Assembly: GCF_029168945.1 (NCBI RefSeq)
Contig: NC_083605.1
Coordinates: forward strand, 73,240,969 to 73,304,968
Direction: 5' to 3'
Length of the DNA stretch: 64,000 nt
DNA from: Cannabis sativa
Taxonomy: Eukaryota > Streptophyta > Magnoliopsida > Rosales > Cannabaceae
Part shown: one piece after another, positions 34,949-44,585 of the stretch
Layout of the letters: every line of letters begins with the position of its first letter
Position numbering within the stretch: position 1 is the first letter of the stretch
The notes under the pieces: model-generated
What the model saw: only the letters and a program-made list of their open reading frames with translations
The model's database searches: none
Told to the model about the DNA's origin: nothing
Translations under genes and position numbers: made by a program

Positions 34949-35895
34949 GTCACTGTGACAGTAAGTAGTTTCGTGGTCCGTAAAGGGAAATACCGGGTAA
35001 GCTGTGTAATCCCACATCACCTGGGGAAGGTCAAGTGGGATGATTCTGAGACTGTGTAGGTATGAAACTACACAGTTGAAGAGGGCTTAAATGGATTGAT
35101 TGATACCACCTATATCAACAAGGTGCATCTTGTTATTCGGTAGCCCATCACGAAAGAATTCCATAGTTAAGCGTGCTTAACCTTGAGTAATTTCAGGATG
35201 GGTGACCTCCTTGGAAGTTTTCCTAGGAAGTGTGTGAGTGAGGACAAAGCACGCTGGAAACACTCGTGTTGGTCTGTAGGGTGAGTCGTCATTCCATGAA
35301 GCATCTAGAGTGACGTACTCGTGTATAAGAATCATTCATTCCGTGGGTGTAAGGACCCAATAGAGGCTTGAAGCAGGGACGTTACAAATGGTATCAGAGC
35401 CTTGACTCAGCCGGAAGTGTGGTCGACGTGGACGTCGAATCCCGTAAGGGGGGTGATTGTGACAGTCAGTAGTCTCGTGATCCGTAAGGGGAAATACCGG
35501 GTAAGTTGTGCAATCCCACATCGCTTGGGGAAGGTCAAGTGGGATGATTCTGAGACTGTGTAGGTATGAGACTACACAGTTGAAGAAGGCTTAAATGGAT
35601 TGATTGATACTACCTATATCAACAAGGTGCATCTTATTTTTCGGTAGCCCATCACGAAAGAACTCCACAGTTAAGCGTGCTTGACCTGGAGTAATTTCAG
35701 GATGGGTGACCTCTTGGGAAGTTTTCCTAGGAAGTGTGCGAGTGAGGACAAAGCACGCTGGAAACACTCGTGTTGGTCTGTAGGGTGAGTCGTCATTCCA
35801 TGAAGTAGCCAGAGTGACGTACTCATGTATAAGAGTCATTCATTCCGTGGGTGTAAGGGCCCAATGGAGACTTGAAGCAAAAACGTTACAATCAC
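34949..35895 (+). mobile_element. Complete Cassandra-type TRIM
   Basis: LTRs at 34954-35386 and 35458-35890 (433 bp each, TGTGACAG to GTTACA), primer site TGGTATCAGAGC at 35389-35400, interior of 71 bases, purine tract AAGGGGGGTGAT before the second LTR. Flanks are gtcac and atcac (4 of 5 match). The LTRs differ at roughly 25-30 positions, so it is moderately old. Both carry sense 5S rRNA-like sequence (35143-35222 and 35647-35722: GTTAAGCGTGCTT, then GGATGGGTGACCTC), matching the Pol III internal control region kept in Cassandra elements. No coding. Confidence 0.93.
35143..35222 (+). other. 5S rRNA-derived segment in Cassandra LTR
   Basis: AGTTAAGCGTGCTT and AGGATGGGTGACCTCC correspond to box A and box C regions of plant 5S rRNA. 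It is a domesticated promoter segment, not a functional 5S gene, since both 5S ends are missing. Confidence 0.85.
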
Positions 35896-36335
35896 TACTC
35901 TTTTTTCTTTAAAGAAATGCTAAAACAGTTAAGCACAAAGGTGACGTATTACTGTTGGTGCAATTTATATCGGGTGCTACATATTTTAACTTAATAAATA
36001 ATATATGCTAACTAAAAACAATGCGCTACACGAGATTATATTGGACCTTAAGATGTTTAATAGCAATACTCTTTTTCTTTATCTGTATTCGCAAATATCA
36101 ACTTAAACCTTGATGAACTTCAAAACAATATACTTGTAACTTACAATGTATATAGTTGAATTATGATAAAACAAATACAACTTTATCATAGAATTGGAAT
36201 TTGTAATCTTACATATATAATAAAATAGGTCTCTTACTCAAACTATTATTTTTCATAGTGATAATTAATGAGTAAGAATACTCTCTTTCTCGAACGGTTA
36301 AACACACAAGTTTTTATTTCATGAAAAGCATATGC
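35896..36335. other. Spacer and 3' flank of member D
   Basis: No gene. From about 36110 (ttaaaccttgatgaacttc, then agtaagaatactctctttctcgaacggtta) it matches the other members' 3' flanks. Confidence 0.6.
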
Positions 36336-36339
36336 ATGG

Positions 36340-36672
36340 CTACTGAATGGCACCACCTCTATGGTTAGTTCCATATTCATCTTTAGCAGCATACTCATTA
36401 CTATCGCGGCTGCCGCTGCCACCGCCATCTTCTCCTCCGGTACCACCATTGACTCCTCTAGTACTACCTCCTTTGCCGACTACACTTTCGGTTGTGCTCC
36501 GAGCACTGCGTCCATATTGTCTTGCACCATTAATTCCACTTCCATAGCCTCTTGCGGCACTAGTACTTATGCCATGAGTATCAAAGAGAGCTCTAGAGGC
36601 ATAAGTACCAATTACCAAACCCAATAAAACAAACAAAACAACACTTATTATAGTAACCCTATGGATACCCAT
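36340..36672 (-). CDS. Secreted glycine-rich peptide precursor, array member D
   Basis: 110 residues, intronless, starting MGIHRVTII. The signal peptide (ISVVLFVLLGLVIGTYA, residues about 9-25) is followed by SRALFDTHG, a YGSGINGARQYG element, RSARSTTESVVGKGG, then a Gly/Ser/Asp-rich linker. The tail KDEYGTNHRGGAIQ is the best match to the family consensus. Three conserved islands (signal, middle, C-terminus) separated by variable glycine-rich linkers suggest selection on those islands. Two dibasic or Arg-containing sites precede them. Function unknown. A processed apoplastic peptide is a hypothesis, a wall protein the conservative alternative. Confidence 0.85.
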   Translation of the reverse strand: MGIHRVTIISVVLFVLLGLVIGTYASRALFDTHGISTSAARGYGSGINGARQYGRSARSTTESVVGKGGSTRGVNGGTGGEDGGGSGSRDSNEYAAKDEYGTNHRGGAIQ

Positions 36673-36722
36673 TTTTGGGAATGAATTAATTGTTCTATAT
36701 GGTTAACATGCAAGAAATTGCA

Positions 36723-36734
36723 CCTTTAAATAGG
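36723..36734 (-). promoter_or_regulatory. TATA-like box of member D (variant)
   Basis: The conserved block here reads CTATTTAAAGGT on the gene strand, one base different from the CTATTTATAGGT of B, C and E. Confidence 0.55.
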
Positions 36735-36779
36735 GTAGGAAAAGTACTGTCAATCAATAAGTATATGTAGTAATGTATT

Positions 36780-37830
36780 TAAAAATAATCAAGAGATCAT
36801 GATGGTTTACTTCATGACCAAAAATATTTAATAAATAAGACATGGAAAACAAAATATAAGACACATAGGATTTGTTATAATATATATTTTCCGTAATGTA
36901 AAGTGCCATTCACAATAAGTTGATAGCTCCTTTTTTGTTATTATTAATAATAATAACTTTTTATATATAAAAAAATAAATTTATTTAGATTTTTATATGA
37001 TTATTCATATCATTAATTTATTTTACAATAGTATAGATTGTAATTAGGGTTGTACGTCGGTCGGTTGAGCGGTTTTCCTATATATTTTCTAACCCAATCT
37101 AAAGTTCGAGTTGCTAAAATTTAAGTGCAATTCACCTAATTTAAAAAAAAAAAAAAAATATGTAAACCGACCAACGGTTTGGGCGGTTTGGTCGAGTTAA
37201 TCCACCCAAACCGGCCAAACTTTTTTTTTTATTTCAAAATCAAAGTCAATAAAAATTAACCACCACATAATAAAGTCCAAATCTTTAATTATAACCTCTA
37301 ATATTAGAAAGTTCAACAAATCAAATTCAAAAACACAACAATCCAAAAGCTAATATTTTAAAAAAATATACAATTGAAAATTAATAGTGTTACTCGGGTT
37401 ATTTTCGGTTAAGTCGGTTTAATTGGGCAGGTTATTTTATTTTCAATCCCCCCAATATACAGATTAAGCGGTTTTTTTTTTTTGTCGGGGTTTTCGATTT
37501 TTTTTTTTGCGGTTTTTTTAGTTTGGTTTAAGCGGTTTATTCGATTTAGGCCATTTACAAAAAAAAAAATATACGTACAGCCCAACTAATAATTAGTTGA
37601 TAATGATAACCTTTCATCCTATTCTGTATAATTAATTTTAAGTAGAATGAAAATTGGGTTATATATAGTGAGCTAGCCAAGCCAAGAATTGATAAGAACA
37701 TATTATAATGATTTATTTTACCTTATTAATAAGCCTCCAAACCAAATTAGATGGCGTTTCATACATATGTACTATTTGTTACTCTTGTCTTAAAATATTA
37801 TAGATAAAGAAGAAAATGCATAAACTATAT
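36780..37830. other. Upstream region of member D with a possible hAT-type MITE
   Basis: The shared catgatggtttacttcatga (36797-36817) and cattcacaataagttgatag blocks come first. Between about 37047 and 37585 the ends GGGTTGTACGT and GGGCTGTACGT (right end reverse-complemented) and CGGTTTG/CCAAACCG pairs suggest a non-autonomous element, without a clean duplication. From 37696 the sequence is spacer shared with 11240-11430. Confidence 0.45.
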
Positions 37831-38780
37831 AGAATTGTAGGAATTTACTGTTTTATCCCTACACCAACAAAGATAGCAATATCAGTATTAAGGTCAAACT
37901 TGACCTTTCCTTGTCTAAGTAAAACTTAGACCAATACGACACCGTATTAACCCCACGACACCAATCTTGATGTCGTAAGAACCCTTTGATTCAAAGACTC
38001 AATAGAAGAGTCTGGAACCCCAAAACACTCAGACACAATTCACACACACACTCACAAACTCGAAACCCTGGCAGAGCAAGTTCTCTTTGAGAACTTGCTC
38101 TATTCTAGATCTGAAACCCAGATTCACACCCACACACAACCATAGCTTAGATTAGATGAGAGAAAAATGAAAAACAAGGAGAGAAAACACCAGAATTTGT
38201 TTCAGAGTTCACCCAAATCTGGGCTACGTCTCTGTCAAGCTCTTCTCAGAGATAGAAGCTTGATATCCACTATCACAAGGTTGGTTTACAAACTTTGGAG
38301 CTTCCTGTCACAGAAATCGACCAGGTAAACTCGATTTCTTTCTTTACACTTTATGTTTTTGTTATTTTCTTTCTATTTGTTCTCGATCTAACTCTCTGCT
38401 TTGTCTTCTTTGTGCATGTACTTCTTTTTCGAGCTTCTCACCATGAGATCTGGGTTCTCATGGTTGGATCTTGGAGCTGAAGACTCAAACTAGGGTTTAT
38501 TCCTTCTCTCTCTCTCTATTTCTTTCTGATCTGTTTTTCTGTGTTATAGATCTAGGTTTGTTTGCTTTGATTTGTTCTTTTATAGAGTAGTAGAGTCGGT
38601 TGATCAGAGCCTTAGGAGTTAGTTACAATTTCAGTTGTAACTAACTACTAAGTCTTGATCCACTAGAGGCGAAGCCACCCTAGGATCGAGTCTTATTTGC
38701 TTTATTTCTGTTTGTAATTTGTTGAAGTGGATGTTTGATGTAAAAGGACTGGTTATAAGTGGATTTTATTCAACAAGAAT
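37831..38780 (-). mobile_element. Solo copia LTR with perfect target duplication
   Basis: The LTR occupies 37836-38775 (TGTAGGAATTTACTG to TATTCAACA) and is flanked by AGAAT on both sides (37831-37835 and 38776-38780). It is a diverged relative of the LTR at 4870-5859: same ends, the same paired agttagttacaattt/gttgtaactaacta element and gatccactagaggc segment. No internal region is present, so it is the product of LTR-LTR recombination. Strand is assigned by analogy to the relative. Confidence 0.9.
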
Positions 38781-38810
38781 AAAATGTAATTTCTTGTAAG
38801 TAATTATTCT

Positions 38811-40060
38811 TGTTAATTCCATTTTTAGCATATTTAATTGACAAAAATATTTTATTATTTCCTATTAATTTCGGCTGGTTGTGTTTAATATGGTTTCCTA
38901 TTTTGTGTATTCAAACTTGGAAGGAAAGTTGTCTAGCTTTCCTATTTTTAGAAAAAAAGGTAAAAATGGTAAGTTTGGTTACCCATTTCTTTTTTATCTA
39001 ACCAGCTGTATAATCTGATCTTGTGTTGAGTTTCCCATTTTCTCAGAACAGATTTCTTGAAGAGAAAATCAGAGCTAAACTTTCCTTTTCTATAAAAGGA
39101 AAGTTATAGTTACTGCCCACGATTCTGTAGGTACAGAAACGAAAATTCCTGGACTGATTGAAGAATTATTTTAGGGAAGTTTCTAGTGGGCTGAGGTCTT
39201 GTTCAGACCGAATGTAAGCTGTCAATAAGATGTATATTCATTATAAATACATCTTATAGCAGCTAGGTTTTGTATCTCTTTCATTCATTTTCATATCTTA
39301 AGGAAAGAGTGTCTTTGTTATGTAGAGAAGAGTTGTTCGACTCTTACTCTGTTTATTTGTTGTTTGTATTGTCTTGAGTCTGTATTCAAGTCTACAACAA
39401 ATAAGAACATCAGTGCACCTTTGGGAGAAGGGTATTTACAAGCTTTCGGGAGATTGCTTTTGAAGTCTTGCATCAGGAGGATACAAGCACACCTTCGGGA
39501 GAAGGGTTTTACAAGCTTTCGAGAGATTGCTTTTGAAGTCTTGCATCGGGATGATACAAGCACACAACCTTCGGGAGATGGTTGTATAGGCTTTCGGGAG
39601 ATAGCCTTTAAGCCTTGAATCCAGAGGATTCAAGCGCTCTTCAAGGTGATCGAAGGGAATTCGAGCTCTTGGAGTTTTATCAAGATTCGGTTAGTAGGTA
39701 GAATACATCAAGCTTGCGGCATACAATAAGAGGGAGTCTATTTATGCATAAGTCAATTACTTTGTATTTTTTGATACCGATCTAATGAATCTTATCTATG
39801 GGTGTGGCCTCGTGGACTAGTAACAATCTGAAAGGATTGTTGAAACCACGTTAAAAAATCTTGTGTGTTTTTACTTTTATGCACTGTTTGTTTTTCTGGG
39901 TTTCTCTGGAGTTGTAGAGTTGTATTCTGTAACTACGGAAAAACTGTTTTCAGTATCAGTTTCATTATTCGCATTTAATTAATCACTTAATTAACTGGGA
40001 ATATTAAAATACGGAATTTCAATTCTCTTAAGCAATAGAGAAGAACTAATGGACGGATCG
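38811..40060. repeat. LTR-like segment containing a minisatellite
   Basis: Probably a fragment or solo copy of another LTR family. It starts near TGTTAATTCCATTTTTAGC (38811) and ends in the AT-rich ttaattaactgggaatatta region. A TATA-like TATAAATAC lies at about 39243. I found no matched target duplication or primer site, so the borders are uncertain. Confidence 0.5.
39408..39640. repeat. Three tandem ~75-bp units
   Basis: Units of cacctt(c/t)gggagaaggg, then tacaagctttcgggag, attgcttttgaagtcttgcat and cgggatgatacaagcac repeat three times with increasing divergence. Open frames of 65-84 codons across it are by-products of the repeat. Confidence 0.85.
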
Positions 40061-42095
40061 CATAATACTCTTTGCTAGAATAAAAAGAAAGAGAAGGGAC
40101 TCACGAGGAGAAAGATATACTTGTTTGTCTTGGAAGAAGTTGGATGTTGGACAATTAATTACCACTTCCAAGCTCTAGGAAGTTGGACTAATAGCTAACC
40201 ACCAAAATATTGATCCTCCGAGTTTTTAGGGAATAATTTCTGAACTTGAGAGGTCCTATAAGGTATTGTAGATATCGTCGTGGATGAAGTAAAGAAGGTT
40301 GTGCAAAAAGACAAGCTCTAGATGGCGGAGCTCCAAGAGGATCAAAAAATACCGAGTGAGGTCATGAGGTTTGTGAAGCAGTTTGCTAACGTACTTCCTA
40401 ACGAGAAAATTCTAGGGGGTAGCACTTACAGACAAGGTAACACCTCATTCTGGCCATTTAATTCATGCTCCCGTGGATTTTGACCATATCAAACAAGATG
40501 AGTTTGATTTCTACTTCCTTAGGTTAGATCATTCCCAGTAGCCTATTAGGAGAGAAGATACTTGCTTCGAGTAGACAAAACAATAGAGAGCCCAACTCAT
40601 TTTATGTATTGTCTTGGCTTCTTCGAATATAATAACTTTTTAGGAAGTGAGGACTTCTTGGACTTTGCCATGGAAATTTTTGAAGGTTCCGACTCCAACT
40701 TTGAAGGTTGGTCCTGTATATCCTATTTTCACCTCTATTTGTTTCTCATAACTTGCTTAATTTGTGCATTTTGAATCCCTAAGCAATTGATGCTAGAGTA
40801 GAAGGATGCCATAATAGCATAAGGGATTCGCCTCGCACAGCATGTTGTGTTGTTTGGGCGAGGAAAATGCCATAACAATGAAGGACTGAAAGAGTTGAGG
40901 TGTGACATGAAAGCTATGAAGGCAATGTTGAGGTAAGTGGTTAAGTTAGTGAACTCTGGTGGAGTTTCTTCTACTGAGAAGCCTTCCAAAGAAGGTGACA
41001 AAATGGAGGGTGAACTCTCTTTGTAAAAGGGTGACAAGTTGAAGACTGAAGCCTATTTGCAAGAGGGTGACCAATCGATTGACGGTGAAGAATCTGTCTA
41101 AAGCCCAAGCTTGGTGGACCTGGAGGAGGAGGATGTTAGAAATGATCAAACTCCAACCAGCCAAGCAAAGCACATCATCACAACCCCTTACTCCTCTTGG
41201 AAATTCAATAATCAAAGTCTCGGTAGATATTCTCTCAAAAAAAAAAATCTCAGTAGATATTTGTTTCGCAATAATGAAGGATAAAAGGACCAACATAATG
41301 AAGGCCTTAAAAACACAAACGGGAACATGACAATGCGATCATCGTCAAGATGAGATCGACCCCTACCTGAACACTTTATTTTAGAATAACCTTATAACCT
41401 ATTTCATGATAGACTTTTTTTTTTTATTTGCTAAAAATAATATGGACTATCTCATGAGCTATTTCTTTTAAAGATGTTGGATCATTAAAACTTCTTAATT
41501 ATTATTTGATCGTGTTGCTTTTGATGTTATGATAGTAATCAGTGCATGAGCATAATGTTAAGAATGGTTGTATTACTTTAAATCATTGTGTAATAAATGA
41601 AAGTTTTAGGTTTAGTTTTTTTTTGAAAACAGACTAAGTTTTAGGTTTAGTTTTAGGTTTAGTTTTTAATTCATTCAAACAGACTAAGTTGATAGTTAAG
41701 TTAATTACCACCTCTGTACTATGTGAGCCTACCAATCACTATATATATACTAGCTAGTCCATGTGTAGTGTGTTGGGTTGATAATTTAAATGAGAAATTG
41801 AGTGAGTTGGAGGATTGTAAAAGACATTTTCAAGTGTTTGATTGAAAGGTCTCATTTGCGAGGTTTAGTGTAAGGAGCAAGAGTCCATTAAGAAGAGGAT
41901 CTTGTTGCCTAACCACGAAGCATGCCCCACAAAACACATGGAAATTAAAGTGCACATTCTATTACATAATCAAAACTAAATATATAACTAAAGTGCATCT
42001 TTAGTCTTTGATAATAAAAATGGGTTGGCATAAACTAGTGAATTAAAATTATAAGAATGATTGGAAGTAGATTCGTGAAACTGATAAGCTACAAA
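40061..42095. other. Unassigned region, possibly an old retroelement
   Basis: No frame carries a recognisable domain. Near 40360-40420 a translation FVKQFANVLPNE weakly recalls the region before RT in Ty3/gypsy polyproteins, but nothing following it confirms this. Open frames at 40562-40774 (+), 40735-41037 (-), 40946-41296 (-) and 41067-41330 (+) are not supported. A tttaggtttagtttt stretch at 41605-41665 is short-period repeat. Confidence 0.3.
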
Positions 42096-42099
42096 GGTA

Positions 42100-42354
42100 C
42101 TACTCATCCGCAGTATTGATATTGCTTCCTTCACTGTCACATGGTGAGGCTAGGAATTCCAGTCGGGACGGGTTGTTGGCTGTGCTAGAAGAGGCCCCAT
42201 TTTTATCAAGAGTGTAACTTGATTCATCGTCTGATGCTACCCACTTAAGCGACTCAGGACAATAAGACATCTTGTAAGGGAAATGTTGTTCCCATAGTAA
42301 GGATGAATCTTTAGATGCAGTCCTATCAAATTCAAGGAAATTATCAATAGTCAT
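42100..42354 (-). CDS. Unrecognised small frame, possibly an orphan exon
   Basis: 84 codons, rich in Ser, Asp and Glu near the C-terminus (SDDESSYTLDK, then SPCDSEGSN), with an aromatic-rich N-terminal part (LLWEQHFPYKMSY). Amino-acid usage looks more like real coding sequence than neighbouring frames, and the composition recalls acidic C-terminal tails of transcription factors. There is no domain, no signal peptide and no visible paralogue in the window. It may be a terminal exon or pseudo-exon of a lost gene. No function is proposed. Confidence 0.25.
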   Translation of the reverse strand: MTIDNFLEFDRTASKDSSLLWEQHFPYKMSYCPESLKWVASDDESSYTLDKNGASSSTANNPSRLEFLASPCDSEGSNINTADE

Positions 42355-43035
42355 TTATGATTACATGCATATCGAAAATTTCAACTTCCTGATGTTCGCA
42401 TCCTCTTCTACTCCCTCTTCACCTCACCCTCTTCATTAACATGATTAGGAATATCATCCTCAAGATTTGTAAACCAAACCAAACAGAGATGTAATTGGTC
42501 AGTGTCATGTTATGAGAATTTCTATTTCTCATCTTCTTGACAAAAACTTGTTATTTTGTTATTTACCATAGTTACTAGGATTTCATGTTTAACAAGTACG
42601 GGTGCTATTAACATTTACAATAAAGCCTTTGGTCAGCTAGTTAGTTTTAGCAAATCCTCAACTCTCTTTTATCCTAATACCCTTGAGGAGGATCATAGTC
42701 TTTTCTTGCATTGCCTTGATCTAAATGATAAGCCTTCTATAGCCCCAATGCTATGGGAGTTCTAAGAAAGCCTCTTTTCAGTTCCTGGTGGATAAAGTCA
42801 TCTTATCTTAATTCATGGAATGATAAAGCCTTTTCCAAAGTTGTTAAAGAAGTGTTTTTAAAAGTTGCTATACAAGTTTTACCTTCTTATGCTACGTCTT
42901 GCTTCAGAATTCATGTTGATATAAGTAGCAAAACTGAATCTCTTATGGCAAAATTTTGGTGAGGAACCTTCGGTAATAGCTCTAAAGTTCACTAGAATAT
43001 TGGTTTGACCTTTTTCACTTGAAATTCTTTGGAAG

Positions 43036-43352
43036 TTAGTTTGGTATTATTTCTGTTTTTTGTTTTCAAAAAAGAATTTTCTAAAATGAGAACAAAAAAT
43101 AGTTTTGAAATTTTCTAAACACAAGTCGCGTTTGGCTAGTGTTTTCTAAAAACAATATTGACCAAAAGTGAATTATTTTTTAAAACAAAAAACAACATTT
43201 TGTTGTTTTCAAAATTCTTGTTTTTTGTAACTTTGTTTTCTGAAAGATATTTTTAAAAAAACAAGGCCAAACAAACCTAATTGTTTTCAAAAAATAATTT
43301 TCTATTTTTAAAAACAAAAAAAAAAATTAGTTATGATGCCAAACATGCACTT
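43036..43352. mobile_element. Foldback MITE within the LINE relic
   Basis: GTTTGGTATTAT at the left pairs with GTTTGGCATCAT from the right end reverse-complemented. The interior is nearly all A/T with TTTTC/GAAAA inverted runs. Borders are approximate. Confidence 0.5.
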
Positions 43353-43641
43353 ATAATTTAAATCTCTAGTCCATTTTAACCTAGTAATGTTAGCTAAATA
43401 ATCTTGGAAAATCCTTCTTAAAACAAGATATTTCAATCACTCTAGTTTCCTTGATGCAGAAAAGATCATATGCCCTCTTTCACTTGGCAAAGCCTTATAT
43501 GGGGGTGGTCAAACTGTGAGAACTCTTCAAGATCATTTCATCACTAGATACATCATATATAACTCTTTTTGATAATCCCCCTTCTCCCACAATTTTCTTT
43601 TTCATAAATAATATGGGCTTTTGGGACTTAAAGAAACTAGG

Positions 43642-43945
43642 TAGTGTTTGGTTGGAAGGAATGAAAATATAGAAATAAGAATACGAAACAGAATATGAAT
43701 AGGAATGGAATAGAATAAACTTTAAAATGCATAAAAAAAATTGATAAAAAAATTATTAAATTTTTTCTCTTGTTACCTTGAAATGGTTTTTTCTTTCTTT
43801 TTAAAATGGAATAATCATTCCACCAAAATGGTAGAAAGAGCATTTCATTAATTTGTCATTCCAATACTTTAAAATGCAACCAAACAAAGGAATAGAATGA
43901 AAATTGTTTCCTTTCCATTTCATTACCTCCAACCAAACGCCATTT
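43642..43945. mobile_element. MITE family 'GTTTGGTTGGA', copy 1
   Basis: The ends pair as TAGTGTTTGGTTGGAAGGAA and, from the right, AATGGCGTTTGGTTGGAGGT. The interior (aatgaaaatatagaaataag to aaattgtttcctttccattt) matches the copy at 58807-59127 closely. Inserted in the LINE relic. Confidence 0.75.
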
Positions 43946-44585
43946 AAGTTATTATTTTCATAAAGAGCAAGTGTCAAAAATTATTTCTATTCCCTTGTCA
44001 AACACTAACCAACCTGATGAACAAATGGCAGGAAAATAAACAAGTGAATCCAACAAGAGATCAACATTTGTGGCAGCCACCAAATATTGGAGGTCTAAAA
44101 CTCAACATGGATGCAGCTATGTACAAACAAAAGAATTCTTTTGTTTGTTGGAGTTGCTGTTAGAAATCATAAAGGGGAAGCCATTGCTGGTTTGGCTAAC
44201 TATTTACCAGGGACATATTCCTCAACAAATGCTGAAGCTCTTGCTCTGCAATACTCTCTTATTTTGTGCCAAGTGATAAAGTTGTCCATCACTAATGTAA
44301 AAACAGATTCTAAGAGGGTTGCTGATAGAATCCACCACCCATCTAATCATGTTATCAATTGTATTAACAACTCATTGTCTTTTTTTCCTAATGTATCTCT
44401 AGCTTATGTAAAAAGGGATGCAAATATGGTAGTACACAGTGTTGCTAGAAAAGCATTAGGGTTAGGCAAAGAGTTAGTTTGGAATGGTAATATTCTAAAT
44501 TAAGTTACTATTTCAAAAAAATAAATATATATATATATGATATGTCATACCTATAATTATCCTTACAAAAGTTCACCACACACCA

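Larger units (their letters stand above)
42590..44505 (+). pseudogene. Decayed plant LINE: RT C-terminus to RNase H
   Basis: In order: KAFGQLVSFSKSSTLFYPNT (42610-42690), SWNDKAFSKVVKEVFLK and ATSCFRIHVD, then ESLMAKFW (42800-42962), a JOCKEY/L1-type RT C-terminal stretch. Then come a remnant of the following domain (SWKILLKTRYFNHSSFLDAE, 43400-43460) and an RVT_3-type RNase H (GVAVRNHKGEAIAGLANYLP, AEALALQYSLILCQ, KTDSKRVADRI, YVKRDANMVVHSVA; 44111-44503). The RNase H frame is intact for 130 codons, but the join to its upstream part (LKLNMDAAMY) is frameshifted near 44145. Two MITEs interrupt the relic. Confidence 0.85.

Noticed and set aside
35143..35722. 5S rRNA genes
   Set aside because: Only the internal portion of 5S is present, within paired LTRs with primer site and purine tract, so these are Cassandra elements.
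39318..39633. Overlapping frames on both strands over the 75-bp units
   Set aside because: Repeat-driven; no domain and no conservation.
41605..41665. Interstitial telomere-like repeat (TTTAGG)
   Set aside because: Units read TTTAGGTTTAG with irregular T runs, not TTTAGGG arrays. Too short to support.
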